This document shows, piece by piece, positions 18,464-27,859 of a stretch of 64,000 nt of DNA. A program made the position numbers and the translations under genes. The notes below the pieces were generated by a model. The model saw nothing but the letters and a program-made list of their open reading frames with translations, was not told where the DNA came from and did not search any database. This stretch comes from Bacillus sp. HSf4 (lineage in GTDB: Bacteria > Bacillota > Bacilli > Bacillales > Bacillaceae). Position 1 is the stretch's first letter. Each line of letters starts with the position of its first letter. Location of the stretch: positions 613,501 to 677,500 of the forward strand of contig NZ_CP120679.1 of the NCBI RefSeq assembly GCF_029537375.1. Direction: 5' to 3'.

Positions 18464-18616
18464 CGTTAATGTGCTTTCATCTATGCTCACTGATGATGTA
18501 ATCATTCTGCCTGCAATCTGGTGTGATTCGGACGCATGAGCGAAATTGCTTGAGATCGTTACAAAAGAAGCTAGACATAATACAGTAATCATTCCTAATG
18601 AAAATTTCTTCATCAT
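18461..18616 (-). CDS. Phr-like exported signalling peptide precursor
   Basis: 51 codons read by hand. MMKKFSLGM start, hydrophobic core, Ala-x-Ala type cleavage region (NFAHASES), then a short hydrophilic tail containing AGRMIT and ending DESTLT. The start codon overlaps by 4 nt the TGA of a decayed rap gene, the standard rap-phr arrangement. In ICEBs1 the RapI-PhrI pair controls element activation. Which part of the tail would be the mature peptide is unclear; GRMIT resembles other Phr pentapeptides. Confidence 0.65.
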   Translation of the reverse strand: MMKKFSLGMITVLCLASFVTISSNFAHASESHQIAGRMITSSVSIDESTLT

Positions 18617-18795
18617 TTAATACAACTCCCTTTTTCATCAATTTTCATTACTTTAATTGCTTTTCGGTAAAAAATGGCCGATTCCTCCCTTTTTGTTGAT
18701 ACTCATTGCCTTAATTACTTTTCGATAAAGTTCGACCGACTCTTCTAACTTTCCGATCTTATTATAATGAATCTCTAATGCATATCTCCTTTATA
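18613..18795 (-). pseudogene. rap: 3' remnant of a rap phosphatase/regulator gene
   Basis: Read by hand. The upstream part encodes ALEIHYNKIGKLEESVELYR, a Rap-type TPR helix pair. The frame then shifts and the last codons (FYRKAIKVMKIDEKGS) end in a TGA overlapping phr. The two endings are near-duplicates at DNA level (18698-18740 and 18635-18677), suggesting recombination between two rap 3' ends. The rest of rap is absent. Confidence 0.7.
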
Positions 18796-18800
18796 CAAAA

Positions 18801-18908
18801 TGGGTCGAATCGGGATTAATTACAGATATTACTCCATCAGATTTAGAAACAAGAATTGTGATTCTGCGAAAAGAGGATAAGGCTATGGTGATACAAGAAC
18901 ACTTATAA
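18801..18908 (+). pseudogene. dnaA: fragment of dnaA
   Basis: One frame encodes [20 protein letters not shown], differing only at a couple of positions from the conserved AAA+ segment of Bacillus DnaA ([20 protein letters not shown]), then diverges and stops. About 25 codons of real homology with no start. A stray piece of the replication initiator gene. Confidence 0.8.
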
Positions 18909-19728
<820 letters not shown>

Positions 19729-19916
19729 CAGATTACCTTTAATCAGGGTAGCTAACGGGCTGCTGGTCGTTCCTTGAGAAATTTTATAATCATTGTTATT
19801 GTGAGTTACTAAGAGGCGACGGTCTTTTAGTTGGAATTCCAATATATGCCTCGGGTATGGTAAATGATTATTAAAATCGTTAGTAATGGTTAAAGGTCGT
19901 TTTCTACTAGGCAAAT
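19729..19916. other. region between xynA and the right repeat
   Basis: No gene seen; fragmentary sequence without a clear xynA terminator. Confidence 0.4.
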
Positions 19917-19976
19917 GTTCAAGTCCTCTCGGCCGCATACCAGAGATACCAAGGGTTTTGACGCCCTTGGTATTTT
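19917..19976 (+). repeat. right attachment repeat (attR)
   Basis: Second copy of the tRNA-Leu 3' end repeat (identical at 19917-19961, two mismatches in the next 15). Its hairpin CCAAGGG/CCCTTGG followed by TATTTTTT can act as a terminator. Confidence 0.92.
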
Positions 19977-20016
19977 TTATATTCATCTGTTTTTTGCCTC
20001 TTACTTAACATCCATT

Positions 20017-20652
20017 CTATATCGAATGTTTTACATCATCTGCTGATATATTGGATTTTGTCAATATACGGTTCAATGCTTTTTCAGTAAACGGCATAAA
20101 GCCATTAAGGATCAGCCCCCCTAAACAAACGGTTAATAAAGTTCCAATGCCGATTGGTCCATTCAAAATCATGGCCAGTATCAAGAAGGCGAGGTAAATG
20201 AACGTTCTCGAAAAAAATATATTGGTTCTCGTTAATTCTTTTATGATGAATGTTAAACGGTCAATTGGCATCGAAGCAAAATTTGTGTATAAGTATGTCG
20301 CGGTTCCTAACCCTGTAACAACCAAGCCGATTCCAAAACAAATCGCTTTGCTGTACCATTGTTCTGGTGTCACAAAAAAATGCAGCAAAAAAAGCCACAT
20401 GTCAATGCCGATACCGGTTATAAACGCCGTTAGCATCCCCGAAACTTCCGGTCTTTGTCTTTTTAAAAACGAATTGCAGCCTATTAATATTAGAGCCATG
20501 ATGACTTCCCAACTTCCCACAGTTAGCCCGACATTTACGGACAGTCCCACCAAAAGTGCATCAAAAGGTGAAACTCCAAGGTCTGATTGGATCGTGAAAG
20601 CAATACCGAGGGTTAATATTAAAATGCCTAATACATAAAAAATAAACTTCAC
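20017..20652 (-). CDS. YczE/YitT-type membrane protein
   Basis: 211 residues with five to six hydrophobic segments and the YczE signature (SDLGVSPFDALLVGLS near residue 25). GTG at 20652 is chosen: AGAGGT lies at good distance and it yields a lysine-then-hydrophobic N-terminus. B. subtilis YczE is a membrane protein reported to be needed for surfactin production; the role here is not known. Divergent from the MarR gene with a shared operator region. Confidence 0.8.
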   Translation of the reverse strand: MKFIFYVLGILILTLGIAFTIQSDLGVSPFDALLVGLSVNVGLTVGSWEVIMALILIGCNSFLKRQRPEVSGMLTAFITGIGIDMWLFLLHFFVTPEQWYSKAICFGIGLVVTGLGTATYLYTNFASMPIDRLTFIIKELTRTNIFFSRTFIYLAFLILAMILNGPIGIGTLLTVCLGGLILNGFMPFTEKALNRILTKSNISADDVKHSI

Positions 20653-20682
20653 TTTACTCGACCTCTTTATTGTTATTTTTCC

Positions 20683-20747
20683 TTGCAAATGCAACAAAAA
20701 TCGGCTATATTGAATGTACAACAATTTTATTGCATTTACAACAAAAA
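20683..20747. promoter_or_regulatory. operator repeats between yczE-like and marR genes
   Basis: Two 18-bp repeats, TTGCAAATGCAACAAAAA (20683-20700) and TTGCATTTACAACAAAAA (20730-20747), both with TTGnnnnnnCAA half-sites typical of MarR operators, within the divergent promoter region. Confidence 0.6.
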
Positions 20748-20767
20748 TATGTGCGCAGGAGGCAGCG

Positions 20768-21220
20768 ATGAAAGAAATCCTTCGTGAAATTGGAATGATT
20801 GCCCGAGCATTGGATTCTATAAGCAATATCGAATTTAAAGAACATGATCTGACAAAAGGGCAGTATTTGTACCTTGTCCGAATATGCGAAAACCCGGGAA
20901 TCATTCAGGAGAAGCTGGCTGAGATGATTAAAGTAGACCGGACAACCGCAGCCCGGGCAATAAAAAAACTTGAAATGAAGGGCTTTATTGAAAAGAAAGA
21001 TGATGAACATAACAAAAAAATAAAAAAACTCTTTCCGACGGAAAAGGGAAATGAGGTATTTCCTTTTATCAAAAGAGAAAATGATCATTCGAATCGTGTG
21101 GCATTAGCGGGATTTTCCGAGGGGGAAGCGGAGACTATCTTCAATCTTCTTCAAAGAGTAAGAAAAAATGTAGAAAAGGACTGGGAATTCGTGAAAAAGG
21201 GGAACAAAAGAAATTATTGA
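20768..21220 (+). CDS. MarR family transcriptional regulator
   Basis: 150 residues, winged helix (QEKLAEMIKVDRTTAARAIKKLEMKGFIEKK with the wing DDEHNKK). ATG 20768 follows GGAGGCAGCG; the upstream ATG at 20714 has none. Probably represses itself and the divergent membrane protein gene through the repeats between them. Confidence 0.88.
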   Translation: MKEILREIGMIARALDSISNIEFKEHDLTKGQYLYLVRICENPGIIQEKLAEMIKVDRTTAARAIKKLEMKGFIEKKDDEHNKKIKKLFPTEKGNEVFPFIKRENDHSNRVALAGFSEGEAETIFNLLQRVRKNVEKDWEFVKKGNKRNY

Positions 21221-21244
21221 CAGCGTAAAGGAGCGGCAGATTGA

Positions 21245-21763
<519 letters not shown>

Positions 21764-21785
21764 CTTTTTTAAAAGGAGGATGACG

Positions 21786-22409
21786 ATGTATATTCCAAAA
21801 TATTTTAAGGTCGAAAATGTTGATGAAATTTGGGATTTTGTCCAAAAAAACGCTTTTGGCACAATCGTCACGACAGAACAAGGAAAACCTATTGCCACTC
21901 ATTTGCCTTTAGGCTTCAATAAAAAAGGTGATGATTACTATATCACTGGGCATATCGCTTATGGAAATCCTCAGTGGAGAACATTTGAAACCTGTGATGA
22001 TGTGCTTGTTATGTTTCAGGGACCGCACGCTTACATTTCTTCTTCTTGGTATGGGCATGAAGATGTTCCAACTTGGAATTATCAAGCCGTCCATATATAC
22101 GGTAAAGCAAGCATGCTAGAGAGAGATGAATTAATAGAAGAATTAACAATTATGATGGAAAAATACGAAAAACATCGAAAAAACCCCATTTTATGGGATG
22201 GGCTTTCTCCTCAACTTTTAGAAAGCCAACTGAAAGCGATTGTCGGGTTTAAGATTAAGGTGGAAGACATTCAGGCTGCATATAAATTAAGTCAAAATCG
22301 CAATGAAACGGATTATACGAACATCATTGATCAATTGCAAAATGAAGAAAATCCAAATTCGAAACAAGTGGCAGAACAGATGGAAAAGAGAATGAAAAAT
22401 CAAATATAA
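21786..22409 (+). CDS. paiB: PaiB, FMN-binding split-barrel regulator
   Basis: 207 residues, same length as B. subtilis PaiB. Starts MYIPKYFKV, with the signature HGHIAYGNPQW-like segment (GHIAYGNPQW), a GPHAYIS box and SSWYGHEDVPTWNY. ATG 21786 is preferred; the AAAAGGAGG site immediately precedes the ATG at 21780. Couples with paiA. Confidence 0.93.
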   Translation: MYIPKYFKVENVDEIWDFVQKNAFGTIVTTEQGKPIATHLPLGFNKKGDDYYITGHIAYGNPQWRTFETCDDVLVMFQGPHAYISSSWYGHEDVPTWNYQAVHIYGKASMLERDELIEELTIMMEKYEKHRKNPILWDGLSPQLLESQLKAIVGFKIKVEDIQAAYKLSQNRNETDYTNIIDQLQNEENPNSKQVAEQMEKRMKNQI

Positions 22410-22787
22410 GCCTACTTTTATTAAACCCTTTGCTGTGAGAATGAAAGGATGGAACCGGAGCAGTTAGTGCATTGCTCAAATTGTTGATTTGATAGATCAT
22501 TCAAATCGTCCGGCGGTACAAGGAATTATACTGATTGTCATTTGGTTCCGCAGGGAAAGGTACAAAGATAAATAAAAGGATAGTCGAAAGGCTATTCTTT
22601 TTTTTGTTTATTTTAATTCATTGATTTATAACAGTGCCCATTTTGTGCCGGGTTTTTTCAACTAGGCGGTGAACAACCCGTTTATTAAGCTAAAGTCGTC
22701 TCATGCTCAAGCTTTCTTTTATTGTTCCGTAACCGGCAAATTAAATGCTGGGAGAATAAAACCGAAACCGTCATGTCTAAGATAAAA
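22410..22787. other. intergenic region after paiB
   Basis: Holds a degenerate, frameshifted reading frame near 22450-22570 with two cysteine pairs (CSNC and a downstream single C), possibly an old zinc-ribbon gene, then a terminator at 22575-22606. Nothing else seen. Confidence 0.35.
22575..22606 (+). terminator. terminator downstream of paiAB
   Basis: AAGGATAGTC-GAAA-GGCTATTCTT stem followed by a long T-run. Confidence 0.85.
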
Positions 22788-22836
22788 TTGACATGACACC
22801 AATTAGTGTCATATAATTAAGACACCAATTGGTGTC
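22788..22836 (+). promoter_or_regulatory. promoter with tandem ArsR operators
   Basis: TTGACA (22788-22793), 18-bp spacer, TATAAT (22812-22817). The spacer is filled by GACACCAATTAGTGTC (22795-22810), and a second, perfect palindrome GACACCAATTGGTGTC lies at 22821-22836 just after the -10. This suggests tight autorepression by the downstream ArsR-type protein. Confidence 0.85.
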
Positions 22837-22856
22837 CAATTAAGGGGAGGAGGATT

Positions 22857-23576
22857 TTGAACGAGAAAAATCAAGATCGTGATATTTATGCAGCTGTTGC
22901 CGACCCAACAAGACGTCAATTGATGCGCTTGTTAGCGGATGTGGAAGAATTGCCGCTCAAAGAGTTGACCGCTCATTTTGACATGGGCCGTACCGCTATT
23001 TCAAAGCATTTGGCAATCCTTAAAGAGGCCGGTCTCGTCATGAGCAGAAAGGCCGGCAGGGAAACGCGTTATCGGCTGAATGCTGCCCCATTGAAAGAAA
23101 TAGAGGATTGGGTATCGTTTTACAGGAAATTCTGGAGTGAAAGAATGTTGCTTTTAGACCAAATATTAAAGGAGGAACAAAACATGGATTTAACAGTATC
23201 ACATGATTTTACTTTTGAGAGCCCGATCGAGAAGGTATGGCTCGCTTTAACGGATGCAGATACTCTTGCAAAATGGATCATGCCTAATGATTTTAAGCCT
23301 GTCGTCGGACATCAATTTCAGTTTCGCAATGAGCAGTGGAATTTAATAATTGATTCCGAAGTTCTTGAAATAGACGAGCCTTACAAGCTATCTTACACTT
23401 GGGTCGGCGGCGGAATAAACACTACAGTCACATGGACATTAAAGCATGAGGAGGGAAAAACCTCCCTGCATCTCGAACACACAGGTTTCGAAAAAGAAGA
23501 TCAAGCGTTCAATGGTGCAAAATTCGGTTGGGCGAAAATGGGCGAAGATCTTAAAAAATTGTTAGAAGAAATGTAA
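22857..23576 (+). CDS. ArsR helix-turn-helix / SRPBCC (AHSA1) fusion regulator
   Basis: 239 residues. The N-terminal ArsR winged helix (about 8-95: ADPTRRQLMRLL, MGRTAISKHLAILKEAGLV) is fused to a START/AHSA1 domain (about 105-238: DFTFESPIEKVWLALTDAD, WVGGGINTTVTWTL). TTG start behind GGAGGAGG. The ArsR part lacks the classical metal-binding cysteines, so the ligand is probably a hydrophobic molecule held by the AHSA1 cavity. Followed by ydeI, probably in the same operon. Confidence 0.88.
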   Translation: MNEKNQDRDIYAAVADPTRRQLMRLLADVEELPLKELTAHFDMGRTAISKHLAILKEAGLVMSRKAGRETRYRLNAAPLKEIEDWVSFYRKFWSERMLLLDQILKEEQNMDLTVSHDFTFESPIEKVWLALTDADTLAKWIMPNDFKPVVGHQFQFRNEQWNLIIDSEVLEIDEPYKLSYTWVGGGINTTVTWTLKHEEGKTSLHLEHTGFEKEDQAFNGAKFGWAKMGEDLKKLLEEM

Positions 23577-23624
23577 GAAAGAGTATAGGAAAAAGCAAAC
23601 TGCTCGGAAAGAGGGTGTTCCTTG

Positions 23625-24218
23625 ATGACAAATAGTCAAATAAATCCCAAGGTCGAAGAATTTTTAAGCAGGGCTACAAAGTGGAAGAAAGAATTTGAGA
23701 AGTTAAGACATATCGTTCTTGACTGTGAGCTGACCGAAGAATTTAAGTGGATGCATCCTTGTTACACGTTTAATAACAAAAACATCGTTTTAATCCATGG
23801 ATTTAAAGAATATTGTGCGCTTCTGTTTCATAAAGGTGCCTTGTTAAAGGACCCGCATGGGATTCTTGTTCAACAAACGGAGAATATACAAGCGGCGCGG
23901 CAGATTCGCTTCAAAAATGTTGAGGAAATCATTGAACTGGAAACCATCCTGAAAGCCTATATTCATGAAGCGATTGAAGTTGAAAAAGCCGGTTTGGAAG
24001 TCGATTTTAAAAAGAATACAGAATATCAAATTCCTGAAGAACTTCAAAAAAAATTCGAAGAAATCCCTGGCTTGAAAGCTGCTTTTGAAGGATTAACCCC
24101 GGGACGGCAAAGAGCATATATTCTTTATTTTTCTCAAGCCAAACAATCCAAAACCCGAGAGTCAAGGGTTGAAAAATATGTGCAGAACATTCTCGATGGA
24201 AAGGGATTAAAGGATTAG
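23625..24218 (+). CDS. ydeI: YdeI family protein (DUF1801 plus YdeI/OmpD-associated tail)
   Basis: 197 residues. The first half is a DUF1801 fold (EEFKWMHPCYTFNNKNIVLIHGFKEYCALLFHKG), the second a helical YdeI tail (LTPGRQRAYILYFSQAKQSKTRESR). The biochemical function is unknown. It follows the ArsR-AHSA1 gene, consistent with co-regulation. Confidence 0.85.
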   Translation: MTNSQINPKVEEFLSRATKWKKEFEKLRHIVLDCELTEEFKWMHPCYTFNNKNIVLIHGFKEYCALLFHKGALLKDPHGILVQQTENIQAARQIRFKNVEEIIELETILKAYIHEAIEVEKAGLEVDFKKNTEYQIPEELQKKFEEIPGLKAAFEGLTPGRQRAYILYFSQAKQSKTRESRVEKYVQNILDGKGLKD

Positions 24219-24228
24219 TCAAAAGAAA

Positions 24229-24262
24229 TATCAAGGGTTAGACGCCTTGGTATTTTTTTATT
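24229..24262 (+). repeat. third, partial copy of the att/terminator segment
   Basis: TCAAGGGTTAGACGCCTTGGTATTTTTTT is an imperfect copy of the distal 30 bases of attR (CCAAGGGTTTTGACGCCCTTGGTATTTTTT). It forms a hairpin with a T-run and acts as the ydeI terminator. Its similarity to attR suggests an older duplication. Confidence 0.6.
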
Positions 24263-24391
24263 TCCGCACATTTATGTTTTTTTGGATTGAAAAACATACC
24301 AAGTGAGAAATCAAAAGGCAGAGCATGTAGCGTTGAAAATTTAACTATGTTATTTTGATAAAAGATCAGAAAAATAATAAGGAGAAACAAA

Positions 24392-24610
24392 ATGGGCAAA
24401 TTTTCTACCGATCTTTTAAAAGCTTGGCTGGCGATACCTAGATGGTTTAAAATGTTTGCACTAAATGCGATTACCATATATGTTTTATGGACACTTTTCA
24501 TTGATGGAATAAACAATATATTTAGATTAGATATCTCCTCCTTAATGATAAGTCTAGCAGCATCAGGAATAATATTGGCAATGTTTAATAAAACTTCTGT
24601 CAAAAATTGA
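24392..24610 (+). CDS. small membrane protein, unknown
   Basis: 72 residues with two hydrophobic helices (about 22-42 and 48-66), behind an AAGGAGAAAC site. Not recognised. Confidence 0.6.
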   Translation: MGKFSTDLLKAWLAIPRWFKMFALNAITIYVLWTLFIDGINNIFRLDISSLMISLAASGIILAMFNKTSVKN

Positions 24611-24639
24611 ACCATGTTCTTAACACTTTCTTTAAAATC

Positions 24640-24929
24640 AAAACCCCTGAAACAGGGGCGCCAGCGTGTCGACAAACCCTCGCATTCGTTGTCAGGTCTG
24701 CTCAGTCGGTGCTCACGAATGATAACGAGGATCGGCGGCTAATTGCGCAGGCCTACTGCCTGAACGCCGCCGTCATCACATCCTGTGAAAGTCCGCTCCG
24801 ATGCTCGGCCTTTCTAGACTGCAAAGGTTGAGGGTCACGCTGAAAGGATTTTGTCAACAATCTGAAACATCCCAATATGATTTGGTATGTTTTTCTTTTA
24901 ACGCAACTGTATTGTGATTCCGGCCTCAT
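24640..24929. other. GC-rich intergenic segment, possibly a repeat or untranslated RNA
   Basis: About 190 bp that is more GC-rich than its surroundings and has no convincing reading frame. On the minus strand it ends in a hairpin GCCCCTG-TTT-CAGGGG followed by TTTTGATTTT, and upstream there is a TTGACA box at about 24850. It could be a small RNA or a dispersed intergenic repeat. Confidence 0.35.
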
Positions 24930-26126
24930 TCAAGATTGAACTTCATTTGCTTTTTCTTTCCACACCATTGTAAGACCCAAGCCGATAATCATCACGATGC
25001 CTGCAAAAAGGAAAGGATAATGAATGTTAAGATCAAAGAGAATACCGCCCAGAGCCGGACCAAAGATATTTCCTAAGCTCGTGTAAGTGGAGTTCATCCC
25101 TGCAACAAAACCCTGCTGGTTACCGGCGACTTTGGATAAGAAAGTCGTCAGGGCCGGGCGCAGCAAATCAAACGCCAGAAAAATAAAACAAGTGACAAGC
25201 AAAACAGCTAAAAACCCTGACATGACAGTTGACACGAAAGCCAAGACCGCGCCGGTGATGAGGCAAAGCTGAATCATCCTTTTCTCTCCAAGTTTATTGA
25301 CCAATTTCCCGAATAGTAAAACTTGAATAATGACGGCAACGATCGAACTGATCGTAACAATGATTGCGATATCCTTTGGTGTGAAGCCGAACTTATGATC
25401 AGAAAACAAGCTGAATACCGTTTCGTAGGCTGACAAGCCGAAAGCCAGCACAAAAACGATCACAAATGCAATGAAATAGACAGGATGAATCGACCTCTTC
25501 AAGTCGTTAAAGAAATTGGATTCCTTTGTTTGAGACGAGAGTTGTTCCCGTTCTTCTTTTGACAAGGATTCTTTTAATATAAAAACGGAAGAGACAGCTG
25601 CTGTAAATGCCAAGGCGGCAGCGAAGAAAAATGGCATCCGAATCCCATATTCGGCTATAAATCCTCCGGCACCAGGTCCAATAATAAAGCCGGTGCTAAT
25701 CGCTGCCGAAACATAGCCCATCGCCTTTGACCTTTCCTGCAGGGTTGTTATATCAGCTACATACGCTGTAACGGCAGGCATGATAAAGGCGGCGCTGACT
25801 CCGCCCAATATCCTCGATAAATAAAACATGGAAACATGGGTTCCCAATCCAAAAATCAACTCTGATATACTGAATACAAGCAATCCGATGACAATCATTT
25901 TTTTTCTTCCAAAACGGTCAGCCCATCTTCCCGCAAAAGGGGAAGTGATTAATTGGGAAATGGCGAAAACCGCAACAAGATACCCCATTGTACTGCCGGA
26001 TAAATGCATGATATTCATAAAGGAAGGCATAACTGGAATAATTAAACCGATGCCAAGAAATGCTATGAAAATGTTGCTTAATAATATAATAAGCACCGTT
26101 TTTTGTTCTCTTATTGATTTTTTCAT
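24930..26126 (-). CDS. blt: multidrug efflux transporter Blt (MFS)
   Basis: 398 residues, 12 transmembrane helices, MFS motif A (GRWADRFGRKKM) and antiporter motif C (GFIIGPGAGGF). Nearly identical to B. subtilis Blt, a proton-driven exporter of dyes, fluoroquinolones and spermidine. Divergent from bltR, which activates it. B. subtilis has bltD (polyamine acetyltransferase) behind blt; here there is none, although paiA is nearby. Confidence 0.93.
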   Translation of the reverse strand: MKKSIREQKTVLIILLSNIFIAFLGIGLIIPVMPSFMNIMHLSGSTMGYLVAVFAISQLITSPFAGRWADRFGRKKMIVIGLLVFSISELIFGLGTHVSMFYLSRILGGVSAAFIMPAVTAYVADITTLQERSKAMGYVSAAISTGFIIGPGAGGFIAEYGIRMPFFFAAALAFTAAVSSVFILKESLSKEEREQLSSQTKESNFFNDLKRSIHPVYFIAFVIVFVLAFGLSAYETVFSLFSDHKFGFTPKDIAIIVTISSIVAVIIQVLLFGKLVNKLGEKRMIQLCLITGAVLAFVSTVMSGFLAVLLVTCFIFLAFDLLRPALTTFLSKVAGNQQGFVAGMNSTYTSLGNIFGPALGGILFDLNIHYPFLFAGIVMIIGLGLTMVWKEKANEVQS

Positions 26127-26243
26127 CTATAAAACTCCTCTTACATTAATCAAGGCAAAGCGTAATCGTTTCCAGCGGAGAGTTTTTCCGTTTTTTTATG
26201 ATCCTTTTCTTTTTGGATCGAAGCTGTGTTCAAGTACAATAAA

Positions 26244-26274
26244 ATCATAAAGTATATGGTTACCGTATAGTCAA
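26244..26274 (-). promoter_or_regulatory. MerR-type promoter of blt
   Basis: On the minus strand TTGACT (26274-26269) and TATGAT (26249-26244) are separated by 19 bp, the overlong spacer of MerR-activated promoters. The spacer carries the dyad TATACGGT-A-ACCATATA, the BltR operator. Confidence 0.9.
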
Positions 26275-26285
26275 GGAGATTTTTT

Positions 26286-27107
26286 ATGTGCGAAGATTTA
26301 AAAAAATATTTCACAACGGGTGAGTTTGCCAAGCTCTGCAACATCAAAAAACAAACGCTGTTTCACTATGATGAGATCGGTTTGATTTCTCCGGAGATCA
26401 AAAAAGAGAATGGTTATAGGTATTATTCTTATCATCAATTTGAGCTTTTTCAAGTGATCAACTTGTTTAAAGAGGTTGGTTTACCGTTAAAAGAAATCAA
26501 GTCCCTCATCAAAGGTAAAACACCGGGCCGAATCTTACCGCTTCTGAAAGAAAAGTCTGTTGAAATTGAGGACAAAGTGAAAAAGCTCAAGCATTTGCAA
26601 AAGATCATCGAGACGAAAGTGTCGTTAACAGAACAAGCGTTAAAAACAGACTTCTCTTCGGTTTCTTTCCAATATTTAAATGAAGAAACATTTATGATCG
26701 GCAAAAATACTTTACATTTACCAGAACGAAAATACGTTGCAGCCATTTCAGAGCTCATTCACGATGTTGAGTCTCGTGGATTAGATGAGGGGTATCCTGT
26801 CGGCGGTATATTGGCACGGGAACAAATCTTAAATAAAGACTTCTATAATTACATTCACTTTTATGTAAAAGTAAAAGAAGGAATCGATACGGCAAACGAG
26901 CATGTGAGACGAAAAGGGCTGTATGCAATCGGCTACCAAAAAGGCGAAGAAGTTGAAGATGCCTACAGCAGAATCATTCAATTCATTGAAAAGAATGGGA
27001 TGCAGATAGGTGAGTATACATATGAGGAATTCATGCTTGATGAAGTGATGGTCGATGGATTTGAAAATCAAATCACCAAAATCCTTATTCAAGTTCAAGA
27101 GGTGTAA
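26286..27107 (+). CDS. bltR: MerR family activator BltR
   Basis: 273 residues. MerR DNA-binding domain (FTTGEFAKLCNIKKQTLFHYDEIGL, then GYRYYSY), a coiled-coil linker (about 85-120) and a GyrI/BmrR-like ligand-binding domain. Ribosome site AAGGAG. Divergent from blt, whose promoter it should distort into an active form upon drug binding. Confidence 0.92.
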   Translation: MCEDLKKYFTTGEFAKLCNIKKQTLFHYDEIGLISPEIKKENGYRYYSYHQFELFQVINLFKEVGLPLKEIKSLIKGKTPGRILPLLKEKSVEIEDKVKKLKHLQKIIETKVSLTEQALKTDFSSVSFQYLNEETFMIGKNTLHLPERKYVAAISELIHDVESRGLDEGYPVGGILAREQILNKDFYNYIHFYVKVKEGIDTANEHVRRKGLYAIGYQKGEEVEDAYSRIIQFIEKNGMQIGEYTYEEFMLDEVMVDGFENQITKILIQVQEV

Positions 27108-27246
27108 ACGAATCTTGGCATGAATGAGATAAGCATGAAGCAGGACGTTAATCTAAGCTCATTTCCGGCTTCCGCTGAGAAAAGCAATTAACTGCCAAGG
27201 TTAAAACGTGCTAACACAAGTGGCGGCGAATAAAGTGAGTCCTAAA

Positions 27247-27277
27247 AAGAAGGGAGAGGAAACTCATCCCTTCTTTT
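27247..27277. terminator. bidirectional terminator between bltR and the VOC gene
   Basis: AAGAAGGGA / TCCCTTCTT stem flanked by A and T runs. Confidence 0.8.
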
Positions 27278-27670
27278 TCAGCTTTTTAAAGGGTCTAGAT
27301 CCTGTGATATTTCAATCAGGTTTTGATCAGGATCCCTAATATATACAGATACAATCGGACCAAGCGCACCGGTTCTTCTGACAGGTCCCTCCTCAATGTT
27401 CACATTGTTTTGACGTAGATGTTCGATTATATCGTCTATTGTTTCTTCCGCGATAAAACAGAGATCTGCAGAGCCGGGAAGCGGATGTTTTGCTTTGGGA
27501 GTGAATTCATTGCCAGCCTCGTGCAAATTTATTTTTTGATTGCCAAAACGCAACGCTTTTCTGCCTGAGCCAAACGTTTCTTCTTTCATTCCCAAAACCC
27601 GCGTATAAAAGCTGATTGTCTCTTGAAGGTCTTTTACAGTTAAAACAAAATGATCAAGCCGTTTGATCAC
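27278..27670 (-). CDS. VOC (glyoxalase/bleomycin-resistance fold) protein
   Basis: 130 residues with two beta-alpha-beta-beta-beta modules: DHFVLTVKDLQETISFYTRVLGM and the C-terminal YIRDPDQNLIEI with its metal-site glutamate. GTG at 27670 is chosen for its spacing from GGAGGAA. Substrate unknown. Confidence 0.85.
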   Translation of the reverse strand: MIKRLDHFVLTVKDLQETISFYTRVLGMKEETFGSGRKALRFGNQKINLHEAGNEFTPKAKHPLPGSADLCFIAEETIDDIIEHLRQNNVNIEEGPVRRTGALGPIVSVYIRDPDQNLIEISQDLDPLKS

Positions 27671-27859
27671 AATCAATTCCTCCCAATGAAGATATTTATT
27701 TTACAACATCAAGAATAGTTGAAACGCTTTGCCTTGTCTTCTGCACATCTTCTCGGCCCCGTTATCAATGATGGTAGCACTATTCATTTATATTATATAA
27801 TGCATTATAAATATGTTTTTAATGTTTTAGTGTCATGAGATGGGAAGGAGACGGAACCT

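Noticed and set aside
22450..22575. Zinc-ribbon-like small gene after paiB
   Set aside because: Interrupted by a stop and without a full cysteine set; at most a very old remnant.
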